Assembly (NCBI GenBank): GCA_022072445.1
Contig: JAJVHV010000011.1
Span: forward strand, 40,132 to 104,131
Origin: Phycisphaerae bacterium
GTDB lineage: Bacteria > Planctomycetota > Phycisphaerae > UBA1845 > Fen-1342
Direction: 5' to 3'
Length of the DNA stretch: 64,000 bases
A program made the translations under genes and the position numbers. This document shows positions 34,883 to 43,905 of this stretch, one piece after another. Position 1 is the first letter of the stretch, and every line of letters begins with the position of its first letter. The notes under the pieces are model-generated. The model saw only the letters and a list, made by a program, of their open reading frames with translations, did no database searches and was not told the DNA's origin.

Positions 34883-36621
34883 ACGGCCTCCGGAATGATC
34901 TTACGCACTTCATCGCGCAGAAAGTTCACCACCTGCCGCTCGGCGTCGAACTTCAGCGTCCGGGCCGCGATCGTCCGGCACTTCCGCAGCGTCGTCGAGC
35001 GGACGATCTTCTTGATCTCCGGGATGTTCTTGGGCGTCATCGAGAGCTGCCGCAGCCCCAGACCCAGCAGTAGCTGGCAGTAAAGCGGGTCGCCCGCCAT
35101 CTCGCCGCATAGATTGACGTCGACCTCGGCGGTCTCAGCGGCCCGCGCCACGCCCCGGATCAGTTGCAGCACCGCCGGATTGTGCGCCGAGTAAAGGTAC
35201 GCCACCCGCTCATTGCCCCGATCGACCGCCAGCGTGTACTGCGTCAGGTCGTTCGTGCCGATGCTCACGAAATCCACCTCGCGCACGAAGGTCTCGGCCA
35301 GCAGGGCCGCGGCGGGGGTCTCGACCATGATCCCCACCGGCACGTCCGAACGGAACGGAATGCCGTTCTCGTCCAGGTCCTCCATCACGTCGTTGAGCAC
35401 CGTCTTGGCCTGCCGCAGCTCCATCAGCGTCGTCACCATCGGAAACATGATCCGCAGGTCGCCCTCCGCCGAGCAGCGGAGAATCGCCCGCAACTGCGTC
35501 TTGAACATGTCCAGATGCGCCAGGCAGTAGCGCAGCGAACGCAGCCCCAGAAACGGGTTGTCCTCCGGCTCCTGAGCCAGACACGGAATGTCCTTGTCGG
35601 CCCCGAAATCCGCCGTCCGCACCGTCACCGGCTTCCCGCCCGCGTGCCGCACCGCCTGCCGGATGGCGTCGTACTGGGCCTCCTCGGTCGGCAGCGTCGC
35701 GCTGGAAATGTAGAGATACTCCGTGCGGTACAGCCCCACGCCGTCGGCTCCGGCCTCCATCGCGGCCCGCGTCTCCTCGGCCAGCTCGATGTTCGCCATC
35801 AGCCGCACGCGAACGCCGTCACGCGTCTCCGACGTCAGGTCGCGCAGCGCGCGCAGCGACGTCTCGAACTTGTGATACTGCTGCTCGCGCTGCCGGTAGT
35901 CGACGACCGTCTCATCGTCCGGATTGGCGATCACCAGCCCGTGCGTGCCGTCCACGATGACGCGGTCCCCGCCCGCCACGTCGGCCGTGAAATCGTTCAG
36001 CGCCACGACCGCCGGTATGCCCAGCATCCGCGCGAAAATGACCGAGTGCGACGTCTGGCCGCCCACGTCGATCGCCAGGCCGACGATCTGCCGCTTGTCG
36101 AGCGAGACCACCTGCGACGGCGTGAGCTGGTGCGCGACCACGATCACCGGCTCGGTCAGCCGCGTGATCTCCTCGCGCGCCCGGCCCAGCATGTGCCGCA
36201 GGACGCGCTTCTCAATGTCATAGAGATCTTCGACCTTCTCGCGAATGTAGGTGTTGGTGACCGAGAGGAAATAACGCTGCCGGCTGTTCATCGCCTGCGC
36301 AAAAGCGTACGCCGCCGTGTAGCCGTTCCGCTCGATCCCCTCCACTACCTCCGCCCGCAGCCGCGGATCGCCCAGCACCGAATCGTGAAACGCGAAAATC
36401 AGCGCGCTCTGCTGCCCCAGCTTCAGGGCCGCCGCGCTGATCAGCTCCTGAATCTCCTGCCGCGAGGCCGAAAGCGCCGCGTCCAACGCACGGATCTGCG
36501 CGCCGCGCTCGGCCGGCGTGATCGTGCGGCGCGGAATCCGATACTCTTCCGTATCGAGAACCAGCGCCGGGCCGATCGCCACTCCGGGCGACGCCTGGAT
36601 GCCTGTCTTTCTGATGATCAT
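34879..36621 (-). CDS. ptsI: PTS enzyme I (phosphoenolpyruvate-protein phosphotransferase)
   Basis: 580 residues, the standard length. The phospho-His loop is VGGQTSHSVIFARMLGIPAV, the PEP-binding Arg lies in RTEYLYISS and the C-terminal active Cys in VNLCGEMAGDP. SIGTNDLTQYTLAVDRGNER is the PEP-utiliser signature. It takes phosphate from PEP to HPr. The upstream neighbour is HPr and the downstream one DUF2344 (ATGA overlap). No sugar-specific IIBC was found, so this is a regulatory or incomplete PTS. Confidence 0.95.
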   Translation of the reverse strand: MIIRKTGIQASPGVAIGPALVLDTEEYRIPRRTITPAERGAQIRALDAALSASRQEIQELISAAALKLGQQSALIFAFHDSVLGDPRLRAEVVEGIERNGYTAAYAFAQAMNSRQRYFLSVTNTYIREKVEDLYDIEKRVLRHMLGRAREEITRLTEPVIVVAHQLTPSQVVSLDKRQIVGLAIDVGGQTSHSVIFARMLGIPAVVALNDFTADVAGGDRVIVDGTHGLVIANPDDETVVDYRQREQQYHKFETSLRALRDLTSETRDGVRVRLMANIELAEETRAAMEAGADGVGLYRTEYLYISSATLPTEEAQYDAIRQAVRHAGGKPVTVRTADFGADKDIPCLAQEPEDNPFLGLRSLRYCLAHLDMFKTQLRAILRCSAEGDLRIMFPMVTTLMELRQAKTVLNDVMEDLDENGIPFRSDVPVGIMVETPAAALLAETFVREVDFVSIGTNDLTQYTLAVDRGNERVAYLYSAHNPAVLQLIRGVARAAETAEVDVNLCGEMAGDPLYCQLLLGLGLRQLSMTPKNIPEIKKIVRSTTLRKCRTIAARTLKFDAERQVVNFLRDEVRKIIPEAV

Positions 36622-36674
36622 CGTCTCGCGGCCAGTGCCGCGTCTCAGCGCTGCGCGCCACGCGCCAACGCGAA

Positions 36675-36965
36675 CTACGTTTCGCCAAATCCCGAATCAA
36701 CCATCCGCGCCAGCGCGTCCATCGCGCCGGCCGCGTCGGGACCATCAACGACCAGCGTCAGCCGCGTGCCTCTCGTCGCCACGAGCATCAGCAGGTCCAT
36801 CGGGTTTCTTCCGTCGGCCGATTGCGTGCCGTTCAAAACCGTCACCTTGCTCGAAAATTTCGCCGCCAGCTCCACAAACTGCATGATCGGCCGGAAATGC
36901 AGTCCCTGCGCGTTGCGAATCTCCACTTCACGACTCAAACATGATGAGCCCGACGTTTGATCCAT
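36675..36965 (-). CDS. ptsH: HPr-family phosphocarrier protein
   Basis: 96 residues. The active site NAQGLHFRPIMQFVELAAKF has His23 at the place of His15, followed by Phe instead of the usual Ala. The position matching regulatory Ser46 (+31 from the His) is Asn54, in GRNPMDLLML, so HPr kinase control is not expected. The chain is about 10 residues longer at its N-terminus than E. coli HPr. It passes phosphate from enzyme I to the EIIA encoded just upstream. Confidence 0.88.
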   Translation of the reverse strand: MDQTSGSSCLSREVEIRNAQGLHFRPIMQFVELAAKFSSKVTVLNGTQSADGRNPMDLLMLVATRGTRLTLVVDGPDAAGAMDALARMVDSGFGET

Positions 36966-36995
36966 CGTTCCACACGACCCGCGCCCATCAGCCCG

Positions 36996-37475
36996 CTACG
37001 CCGGCAGAATGCTCTCATCCGCCTCTTTCAGCAGGTCGTACAACTTCTCGACCGTATCGGACTGACGCAGGAACTTCCGGAACTTCTCCTGCTGCAGGTG
37101 ACGGAAAATATAGTCCATCGCCCGCAGGTGCTCCTCCGGACGCTCCGCGGGACTCAGGATCAGAATGACCGTGTAAACCCGACCGCCGTCCAGCGCCTGA
37201 AAATCAATCCCACGCGAACTGCGGCCCAACGCCGCAACCACCCGCGGAAGCTGCTCGATCTTCCCGTGCGGAGCCGCCACTCCCTTCCCGAACCCCGTCG
37301 TGCCGCGCTGCTTCTCACGCTTCACGATCGTTCGAACCACCGACTCCACGTCCTGAGCCTGAATGTGCCCACCCGCCGCCAGAACCTCCACCAATTCGCG
37401 AATCACGCCGTTGCGGTCGAGCGATTGCAACTCCGGAACGATCGAGTCCTCGTGAATCAGATCGACCAGTTTCAT
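36996..37475 (-). CDS. ptsN: PTS EIIA, fructose/nitrogen type
   Basis: 159 residues, a full single EIIA-2 domain. The phospho-His is in GVAAPHGKIEQL, and VYTVILILSPAERPEEHLRA matches the family. Other cues are TTGFGKGVAAPHGK. Such stand-alone EIIA proteins (PtsN-like) mostly regulate metabolism and not transport. The nearby hpf gene fits the common hpf-ptsN pair. The symbol is by family resemblance. Confidence 0.85.
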   Translation of the reverse strand: MKLVDLIHEDSIVPELQSLDRNGVIRELVEVLAAGGHIQAQDVESVVRTIVKREKQRGTTGFGKGVAAPHGKIEQLPRVVAALGRSSRGIDFQALDGGRVYTVILILSPAERPEEHLRAMDYIFRHLQQEKFRKFLRQSDTVEKLYDLLKEADESILPA

Positions 37476-37509
37476 TACGTCTCACTCACCCGCCGCCAAA
37501 CCCTCAACC

Positions 37510-37827
37510 TCAATGCCCTTCGTCCGGCGGCATGTGCTTGCGATTCCGATGACGTTCCTTGTGCCGCGTCAACTGCCGCTCAACCTTCTCCAGCACCAGA
37601 TCGACGGCGGCGTGAAGGTCGGCGTGCTGCTCGTTGGCCACAAACGGATCCGATCCATCCACATGCACGATCAGTTCCGCGGAATGCTGCCCCGGCTTCC
37701 CATCCAGAACCACCTCGATCGACTGAATCCGATCGTAGAACCGGGTCAGACGCTCCGCCTTATCCTGGCAATACTGCTTGACGGCGTCACTGACGCCGAT
37801 GTGACGCCCAGAAATCCGCACCTGCAT
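37510..37827 (-). CDS. hpf: ribosome hibernation promoting factor (short HPF/RaiA)
   Basis: 105 residues. It starts MQVRISGRHIGVSDAVKQYC, the canonical HPF opening, followed by KAERLTRFYDRIQSIEVVL and ADLHAAVDLVLEKVERQLTRHK. HPF sits in the decoding site of idle ribosomes and stabilises 70S/100S forms. It is the first gene of the minus-strand block, 34 nt ahead of EIIA, with a promoter match 140 nt upstream. Confidence 0.93.
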   Translation of the reverse strand: MQVRISGRHIGVSDAVKQYCQDKAERLTRFYDRIQSIEVVLDGKPGQHSAELIVHVDGSDPFVANEQHADLHAAVDLVLEKVERQLTRHKERHRNRKHMPPDEGH

Positions 37828-37969
37828 CCGAAAACTCTCCTGGCCTCGTCCGATCCTGAAACCTGAGGCGCGACGCGTTGAGGCGAGGAAGGCCCGATCC
37901 TGGGCTGCTGCGCCCCAGCCGCGTCCGCGCTGTCAGACGGGCATCTGGAACGCGCCAACACGCCCGCAG

Positions 37970-37999
37970 AATGTAGCGGTCAGCAACAACCAGCGTCAA
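37970..37999 (-). promoter_or_regulatory. sigma70-like promoter for the hpf-pts-rne operon
   Basis: Read on the minus strand: TTGACG (37999-37994), an 18-nt spacer, then TACATT (37975-37970), about 140 nt upstream of the hpf ATG. Five of six -35 bases match. Confidence 0.5.
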
Positions 38000-38049
38000 G
38001 TCGGCAGTTTTCACCCCACGACCACGGACCCGCCCGGCCCGACCCGGCA

Positions 38050-39036
38050 CTACGCCGCGCCGCCGCTGCTGGCCCGGCCGATCAAACGAGGCGCAATTTC
38101 GATCCGCTGCGCCGCATCCATGCGACTCAGGTTCACACGCTGCAGCAGCATCTCGAACGCACGCCGCCCGATTTCCTCGCCGTTCAGCTCCACCGAAGTC
38201 AGCGTCGGGCTGATCAGAGCCGAAAACGGCTCGTTTCCCTGTCCGATGATCGCCACGTCCCGTCCCGGCTCCCGATGTTGCCCCGCACAGAGGAACATCA
38301 CCTCCGTCGCCAGAAAATCATCCACTGCACCAATCCGCCGCGCACCCCGCACGCGCTCCGCCAGCATCGCCCGCCGCGCAGCCGCTTCAGCCGGAACGCT
38401 TACCACAATACTATCGACACTAAGTCCTTGCGACCGAATAACTTCTGTAACTCCCGCCAGCCGCCGGTCCCGCGTCGGCGAACCCCCAGCGTGAACGTAC
38501 AGCACCCCCTCTGCCCCAAACCGCAGCAATTCCACCGCCACCAGCCGACCACTCTCCGCATCGTCCGTCGTCAAAACGTCGCACGCCGCCTCGGGGAGCG
38601 GCGTGCTGCTGACAATATTGCGCTCATTGACCGCGTCACGAAGAATCGCGACCGAGTCCGAACCGAGCGACGCACACACCAGCACGCCGTCGATGCGCTC
38701 GTTGGCCAGCGCTCTCAGCCGCGTCTCCGGATCGCGCGACAGCTCGACCACGTTGACCACATAGTTCGCATCCCCCGCCCCGTGGATCGCCCCCTGCAAG
38801 AACCGGCTCGACAGCGTGAGTCGCAAATCATCCACGACCACCGCGACGGTATACGCGCGGCCCGTCGCCAGCGATCGCGCCGCCCGGCTCGGAACGTAGT
38901 TGAGTTTCTGGCACTCCGCGAGCACACGCTGCTTGGTCTGCTCGCTGATATCCGGGCGATCGTTCAACGCACGCGACACCGTCCCTCGCGAGAGCCCGGT
39001 CCGCCGGCTGATCTCTTCGATCGTCACTCGTGCCAT
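38050..39036 (-). CDS. LacI-family transcriptional regulator
   Basis: 328 residues. The N-terminal helix-turn-helix is canonical (VTIEEISRRTGLSRGTVSRALND), followed by the hinge (SRAARSLATGRAYTVAVVVD) and a periplasmic-binding-protein-like effector domain. No sugar genes are adjacent, so the target is unknown. A promoter match lies upstream, in the 333-nt A+T-rich gap. The stop is next to the 222-nt gap before hpf. Confidence 0.93.
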   Translation of the reverse strand: MARVTIEEISRRTGLSRGTVSRALNDRPDISEQTKQRVLAECQKLNYVPSRAARSLATGRAYTVAVVVDDLRLTLSSRFLQGAIHGAGDANYVVNVVELSRDPETRLRALANERIDGVLVCASLGSDSVAILRDAVNERNIVSSTPLPEAACDVLTTDDAESGRLVAVELLRFGAEGVLYVHAGGSPTRDRRLAGVTEVIRSQGLSVDSIVVSVPAEAAARRAMLAERVRGARRIGAVDDFLATEVMFLCAGQHREPGRDVAIIGQGNEPFSALISPTLTSVELNGEEIGRRAFEMLLQRVNLSRMDAAQRIEIAPRLIGRASSGGAA

Positions 39037-39092
39037 AAACTCATCCGTTCACTTGAGCCCAGAAGTGATGAACTCCGGACATCCAACGGCAT

Positions 39093-39120
39093 AATCTACC
39101 ACGAACGGACGTAGGTTCAA
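39093..39120 (-). promoter_or_regulatory. sigma70-like promoter for the lacI-type gene
   Basis: Minus strand: TTGAAC (39120-39115), a 16-nt spacer and TAGATT (39098-39093), 57 nt before the start codon. Confidence 0.45.
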
Positions 39121-39190
39121 GGGTATAAATATCGGACCGTCGGCAAGGCGCGAAGCGCGCGTACGGCGAAACGGACCATGCAAGACAGGG

Positions 39191-39236
39191 AGATTTCTCG
39201 GGATTCGCGACCAAACGGGACCAAGTTCCGAGAGAT
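39191..39236. promoter_or_regulatory. imperfect inverted repeat upstream of the lacI-type gene
   Basis: GATTTCTCGGGA (39191-39202) and its near-complement TTCCGAGAGATC (39225-39236), two mismatches, 22 nt apart. It may be an operator of the nearby LacI-type regulator or just chance symmetry. Confidence 0.3.
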
Positions 39237-39333
39237 CGGAAACCCGATCACGATGAACACCCTCCGAGCGCAAGCTCTCCAGCAGACCCTGAACCGGACA
39301 TATCTTACCAGATTACCGAAAATATACGACAAC

Positions 39334-39351
39334 AAAACCGCGAACGGTTTT
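39334..39351 (-). terminator. terminator of the xer recombinase
   Basis: AAAACCG / CGGTTTT, a 7-bp stem with a 4-nt loop (TTCG on the minus strand, CGAA on the plus strand). On the minus strand it lies 18 nt after the recombinase stop and is followed by GTTGT. The A/T ends make it usable in both directions. Confidence 0.6.
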
Positions 39352-39369
39352 ATTTATCAGATATTTAGG

Positions 39370-40413
39370 TTATTCGGGCGTGCGCGATTGCGTCCCACGC
39401 CGAGCGGCACCATGCGGGTGACAGCGGGCGTGCACTTCGACCAGCCGACTCGCCTGAACGTGCGTGTAGATTTCCGTCGTCGAAATGCTCGCGTGGCCCA
39501 GCAACTCCTGAACCGTCCGCAGATCGGCGCCGCCCTCCAACAGGTGCGTTGCGAAGCTGTGACGCAGCGTATGCGGGCTCACCTTCCCTTTCAGCCCGAG
39601 CCGCCGAGCCTCCCGCCGCACAATCCGCCAAAGCGCCGTCCGCTCCATCCGTCGCCCGCCGCGCGAAACAAACAGCGGCTGCGGCGCGCGCACCTTCCAG
39701 CCTTCGCCGCGCGCCACCAGCGCCGGCCGCAAGTGCTCGAGGTACGCTTCCAGGGCGTCGCAGGCCGGCCGCCCGACGGGCACGACGCGCTCCTTGCGGC
39801 CCTTCCCCAGGCAGCGGACGAATCCGGCCCGCACGTGGAGGTCCGCCAGGTCCAGGCCACACAGCTCGCTGGCCCGCAGCCCCGACGCATAGAAAAGCTC
39901 CAGAATCGCCCGGTCGCGCAGCGCCAGCGCGTGCTCCGGGTCGGGCGCCGTCACCAGCTCCACCGTGCGGTCCAGGCCGAGCGTGGGCGGAATATTCTTC
40001 CAGCGCTTCGGCAGCTCGATCGCCGAGGTGGGATCGAATTCGGCACGGCCGGTCTCAAAAAGCCAGCGCAGATAAACCCGAATCGCGACCACCTTCCGCG
40101 CCACCGTGCTCTCGCGGTAGTGGTGCATCGCCAGCGCCGAGGCGTATTCACGGACGTGCACGGCCGAGACCCCGCCCGGCTGCGCCACACCCCGACCCCC
40201 AAGAAATGCGCCTAACGCCGTCAGATCGCGACAATACGCCTCGAGCGTGTTCTGCGACAACCCGCATTCGACCGAAAGATAAAGTCGGAAATCGTGCAGC
40301 GAGCGGACGAACTCCGGCGTGCAGTCGCAGGCGCGCGCGCCGCGGCGGCTCAACGCCGGCCGCTGGCGCTCCCGATAAGGCGCGGGTGACTTCGACGTGG
40401 AGCCGGGTTTCAT
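39370..40413 (-). CDS. XerC/XerD-type tyrosine recombinase
   Basis: 347 residues from the Met at 40413 (codons further upstream are Arg-rich and unlike the family). The core-binding domain is at ~50-140 (FRLYLSVECGLSQNTLEAYC). The catalytic residues are all visible: Arg in ASGLRASELCGL, Lys in GKGRKERVVPV, His and Arg in SPHTLRHSFATHLL, His in LLGHASISTTEIY and the nucleophile Tyr in TEIYTHVQ. XerC/D resolve chromosome dimers at dif; which one it is cannot be told. It is divergent from the L,D-transpeptidase. Confidence 0.92.
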   Translation of the reverse strand: MKPGSTSKSPAPYRERQRPALSRRGARACDCTPEFVRSLHDFRLYLSVECGLSQNTLEAYCRDLTALGAFLGGRGVAQPGGVSAVHVREYASALAMHHYRESTVARKVVAIRVYLRWLFETGRAEFDPTSAIELPKRWKNIPPTLGLDRTVELVTAPDPEHALALRDRAILELFYASGLRASELCGLDLADLHVRAGFVRCLGKGRKERVVPVGRPACDALEAYLEHLRPALVARGEGWKVRAPQPLFVSRGGRRMERTALWRIVRREARRLGLKGKVSPHTLRHSFATHLLEGGADLRTVQELLGHASISTTEIYTHVQASRLVEVHARCHPHGAARRGTQSRTPE

Positions 40414-40536
40414 GACACGTGCATCCGTGCGGGACAGCGATCGGCCAGACGCGGCCCGCGAATCCGTCCGCCGACCGTGACAACGCTCATCGCGGCGAGA
40501 ATAACGTGAATCGAGGCGTAGAATCAACAATCCGCG

Positions 40537-40564
40537 TTGCGGCCGAAGCAGCGCGCGATAAGAA
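40537..40564 (+). promoter_or_regulatory. possible promoter for the L,D-transpeptidase
   Basis: TTGCGG (40537-40542), a 16-nt spacer, TAAGAA (40559-40564), 62 nt before the ATG. A weak match. Confidence 0.3.
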
Positions 40565-40625
40565 TATCAGCCGATCGGCGCCGCCGCGACGTTCGGCCGG
40601 CGGCCGGCGCGATACCGTCGAGGCT

Positions 40626-41687
40626 ATGATCGCAAACATGAAACCCAGCGCGCACCGGTCCAGCAGCGCAGCGAAACGGCGGCGGCGCGATCACGTTCTC
40701 GTCGCCCTCACCGCAAGCTGCGGGTTGCTCGTCGTCGTCGCTTGGGTGATGTTCGTCCGAACGCCGCACGCAGGCTCGCGCGCCGCACCCGACGCGCCTC
40801 CGGACAACGTCATTCTCGGCGCCATCGAGAGCGCCGCGCCGCCGCAGGAGGCGCCGGCCTCGCAGCCGGCGGCGCCGACGACGGGCCGCGCTGTCGTTCC
40901 AACCGCGCCGCAGCTCACCCCGCCCGCCGCCAGCGGGCTGTCGGCGCTGATCGACTCCGCCTGGGCGCGGCACGAAGCAGGCGACGTAATCCGCGCGCGG
41001 CACGAGCTCAACGCGCTGCTGCCGCGCGCCAGCGCACCAGCCGACGCGCGCCGCGTGCGCGAGCTGCTGGCGCGCATCGCCGACGAGACCGTCTTCTCGG
41101 CCAAGGTGCAGAGCGGCGACCCGCTCGTCGAGTCCTACGCGATCAAGCCCGGCGACCTGCTCATCAAGATCGCCAAGAAGTACGACGTGCCCCACGAGCT
41201 GCTGATGTCCATCAACGGCATCAAGGACGCTTCGCGGCTCGGCGCCGGCCGCACCATCAAGGTCGTCAAAGGGCCCTTCCACGCCAAAATCTCCAAGTCC
41301 GCCTTCCGCCTCGACCTCTACCTCGGCGAACTCTACGTGCGCTCCTACCCGGTCGGCATCGGCGGCGACAACCCAACGCCCGAAGGCGAGTGGAAGGTCA
41401 AGGTCAAGCTCGCCAACCCGACGTATTTCCCGCCCGCCAGTGACAAGAACCGCAAGATCATTCCGGCCAACGACCCCAAGAACCCACTGGGCGAGCACTG
41501 GATCGGTCTCGAAGGCGTCAGCGGATCGGCGATCGGGCAGGACGGCTTCGGCATCCACGGCACCATCGAGCCCGACTCGATCGGCCGCGCCGTCTCCAAA
41601 GGCTGCATTCGCATGCTCAATCCGGATGTCGCCTTCGTCTACTCGGCGCTGCAGGCCGGCCTCTCGCGCGTCGCGATCACGCCTTGA
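40626..41687 (+). CDS. LysM-L,D-transpeptidase (YkuD family)
   Basis: 353 residues from ATG 40626 (another Met 4 codons later). A basic N-terminus and one hydrophobic segment (HVLVALTASCGLLVVVAWVMF) mark export or anchoring. After a Pro/Ala-rich linker comes a LysM domain (SYAIKPGDLLIKIAKKYDVP, then INGIKDASRLGAGRTI). The YkuD domain ends with the catalytic HGTIEPDSIGRAVSKGCIRM motif, with His and Cys327 active. It cross-links or attaches peptidoglycan peptides. The TTG of the acyltransferase overlaps its stop. Confidence 0.93.
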   Translation: MIANMKPSAHRSSSAAKRRRRDHVLVALTASCGLLVVVAWVMFVRTPHAGSRAAPDAPPDNVILGAIESAAPPQEAPASQPAAPTTGRAVVPTAPQLTPPAASGLSALIDSAWARHEAGDVIRARHELNALLPRASAPADARRVRELLARIADETVFSAKVQSGDPLVESYAIKPGDLLIKIAKKYDVPHELLMSINGIKDASRLGAGRTIKVVKGPFHAKISKSAFRLDLYLGELYVRSYPVGIGGDNPTPEGEWKVKVKLANPTYFPPASDKNRKIIPANDPKNPLGEHWIGLEGVSGSAIGQDGFGIHGTIEPDSIGRAVSKGCIRMLNPDVAFVYSALQAGLSRVAITP

Positions 41688-42988
41688 TTGACGCCTGGTT
41701 CCCCGCCGCCCTGTTCAATCCCGCCACCGCGCGCCAACCGCTCAGCGCGCTGGAGTTGCTCGCCGGCCCGTTGGGGATCATCGCATTCGTCCCGCTCGCT
41801 CCGCTGCTGCGCGCCTACGCCGCGCGCGCCGTGCGCACATCGCTGCTCGCCTTCGCCCTGGCCTGGTTGGTGCTGACCACCGGCCCGCGCTCGGCGCTGG
41901 TCCTCGTCGCCGGCGCCCTCGGCGGCGCGGGCGCCGTCGCCCTGATCGGCGCGGCCCGCCGTCGCGGCTGGCTCACGCCGCGCGGCGCGACCGCCGCGAC
42001 CTGGATCGGCCTGCACGCGCTGTGCCTCCCGCTCTGGTGGAACGCGCACGCCCTGACCTACGGCTGGCAGCCGGCCCGTATGGCCCCCCTGCACGCGATG
42101 GGATTCTCCTATCTGCTGCTGCGCCTGCTCGCCTGGGGAGTCGATCTGGCACGCCGCCCGGCCCAGACGCTCCGGCCGGTCGAGACGCTCTGCTGGCTGC
42201 TCTACCCGCCCTGCCTGCGCAATGGCCCGGTCATGCGCCGCGATGAGTTCCTAGAGAAGCTCGACCACTGGCAGCCCGGCCAACCCACCGCCTGGCGCGC
42301 CGTCCTGCCCCGGCTCACCGGCGCCACGCTCGGATTGGCGGCACTCATGGTCGCCGCACATAACACCCCACGATCGCTCGCCGACGGCGTCGACTTCTTC
42401 AACTCGCCGCAGCTCTACCCCACCCGGCAGCTCCTCCGCGCCATCATCCTCATCCCAGTGCAGATCTACCTCTTCCTCTGGTCCTACAACGAACTCGCCG
42501 CCGGCGTCTCCCACTGGGTCGGAATTCCCGTCCGCGACAATTTCGACCGCCTGCCCCTGGCCACCTCCGTCCGCGAATTCTGGCGACGCTGGCACACCAC
42601 CGTCGGCGCCTGGCTGCGCGACCTGATCTACATCCCGATCGGCGGAAGCCGCCGCTGGCCCCTGCTCAGCTATCTGGGTGCGTTCGGCTACTGCGGGGTC
42701 TGGCATGGCGCCAGCTGGTCCTTCGTGGGCTGGGGAACGCTTCAGGCACTCGCCCTGGAAATGCAGCGCCTCTGGGAACGCTGGCGCGGCGACCCGGTAG
42801 CGCGCGAAGCGGCGCCCCGTGCGGACAAGCGGTCAGCGCCGCCGGGCTTCGCCGCGGCGCTGCTCACCGTCGTCGCCTGGCTGGCGACAATGACCTGGGG
42901 AATTCTCACCATCTACATGTTTGCCGATTTCAACCACTTCGGCCTGCGCACTTTCGCCGAACTGGCCCGGCGGATCATGCCGTCCTGA
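41684..42988 (+). CDS. MBOAT-family membrane O-acyltransferase
   Basis: 434 residues from a TTG start that overlaps the transpeptidase stop. About 8-10 membrane helices. The MBOAT core is plain: SVREFWRRWHTTVGAWLRDL, IYIPIGGSRR and GVWHGASWSFVGWG, with His in the last as the conserved catalytic residue. DltB/AlgI/PatA-type relatives acylate extracellular polymers such as peptidoglycan, alginate or teichoic acid. The tight coupling to an L,D-transpeptidase suggests cell-wall modification; no SGNH (PatB-like) partner is seen here. Confidence 0.85.
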   Translation: MIDAWFPAALFNPATARQPLSALELLAGPLGIIAFVPLAPLLRAYAARAVRTSLLAFALAWLVLTTGPRSALVLVAGALGGAGAVALIGAARRRGWLTPRGATAATWIGLHALCLPLWWNAHALTYGWQPARMAPLHAMGFSYLLLRLLAWGVDLARRPAQTLRPVETLCWLLYPPCLRNGPVMRRDEFLEKLDHWQPGQPTAWRAVLPRLTGATLGLAALMVAAHNTPRSLADGVDFFNSPQLYPTRQLLRAIILIPVQIYLFLWSYNELAAGVSHWVGIPVRDNFDRLPLATSVREFWRRWHTTVGAWLRDLIYIPIGGSRRWPLLSYLGAFGYCGVWHGASWSFVGWGTLQALALEMQRLWERWRGDPVAREAAPRADKRSAPPGFAAALLTVVAWLATMTWGILTIYMFADFNHFGLRTFAELARRIMPS

Positions 42989-42995
42989 CCCACGC

Positions 42996-43793
42996 TCAAG
43001 CGAGCAGACTCAGGACCTGTTCGTTGCGATGCCGCGCCGCACGCAAGACCGCGATCCCCGCCGACGTCATCGCCCGCGCCTGCCAGAGATTGCTGATCTC
43101 CTCGGCGTAGTCGACGTCGACGATCCGGCTGTGCGCTTCAAGCAGATTCGTGTGCTCGGTCTCGATCGCCGACAACCGCGCGCCCAGCGTGTGCTTCTGA
43201 AATGCACCAATCGAACCGCGCAGCGACGTCGTGCTGGTCAGGGCGCTCTCGACCGCCGTCGCCGCCGCTTCGAGATTGCCGCTAGCCAGGCTGTTGTCGC
43301 CGCCGCTCACGATCGACGACAGCGAGGCGACCGCATCGCTGAGCGTGTCACCCATGCCCTCGGGCGCGCCGCTGTGACCCTGGATGCTCGCCAGCGACTC
43401 GCCGGCGGCGTTCGCGGCACGCTGGATGCTCGACACGAGGCTGTCGATTTCGAGCTGGTATGCCTCGCGCTCGGCGTCGCTCAGCGCGCCGCTGTTGCCC
43501 GCCGCCACGATCTTCTCATTCAACTCGCCCATCATGGACGAAATCTGCCCCGTGTGCCCGTCGGCGATGCTGGCCTGCGCGTCGACGCGCTGCACCGCGC
43601 TGGCTTCCGCCTCCAGCGCCGCGATCGCCGACTCCAGTTGCGTCGCCGAGATCAACCCCGCCGGATCGTCCGAGCCGCGGTTGATGCGGCGGCCGCTGGC
43701 CAGCCGCAGCAGCGATTCATCCACACGCTGCTGGCTGCGCCGGAACGCATCCAACAGGCTGGTCGACCCAGCCGATGACACGGGCGAGAACAT
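42996..43793 (-). CDS. short flagellin
   Basis: 265 residues from Met 43793 (an upstream Met gives 16 extra residues not typical of flagellins). Both conserved ends are present: N-terminal LLRLASGRRINRGSDDPAGL and C-terminal DYAEEISNLWQARAMTSAGI, ending QVLSLLA. The variable D2/D3 domains are missing, so only D0/D1 are made. It is the filament subunit or a related structural protein. No other flagellar gene is nearby. Confidence 0.88.
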   Translation of the reverse strand: MFSPVSSAGSTSLLDAFRRSQQRVDESLLRLASGRRINRGSDDPAGLISATQLESAIAALEAEASAVQRVDAQASIADGHTGQISSMMGELNEKIVAAGNSGALSDAEREAYQLEIDSLVSSIQRAANAAGESLASIQGHSGAPEGMGDTLSDAVASLSSIVSGGDNSLASGNLEAAATAVESALTSTTSLRGSIGAFQKHTLGARLSAIETEHTNLLEAHSRIVDVDYAEEISNLWQARAMTSAGIAVLRAARHRNEQVLSLLA

Positions 43794-43905
43794 GCCTGAA
43801 GCATGCGAAATCCGCGCAGCGCGCGGCAAACCTCCGCGCAAAAAATCACATCGCGGGACCGAGAAAAAGACCCATGCGAAGGGACCGACGGCGTAGGGAA
43901 GAATG

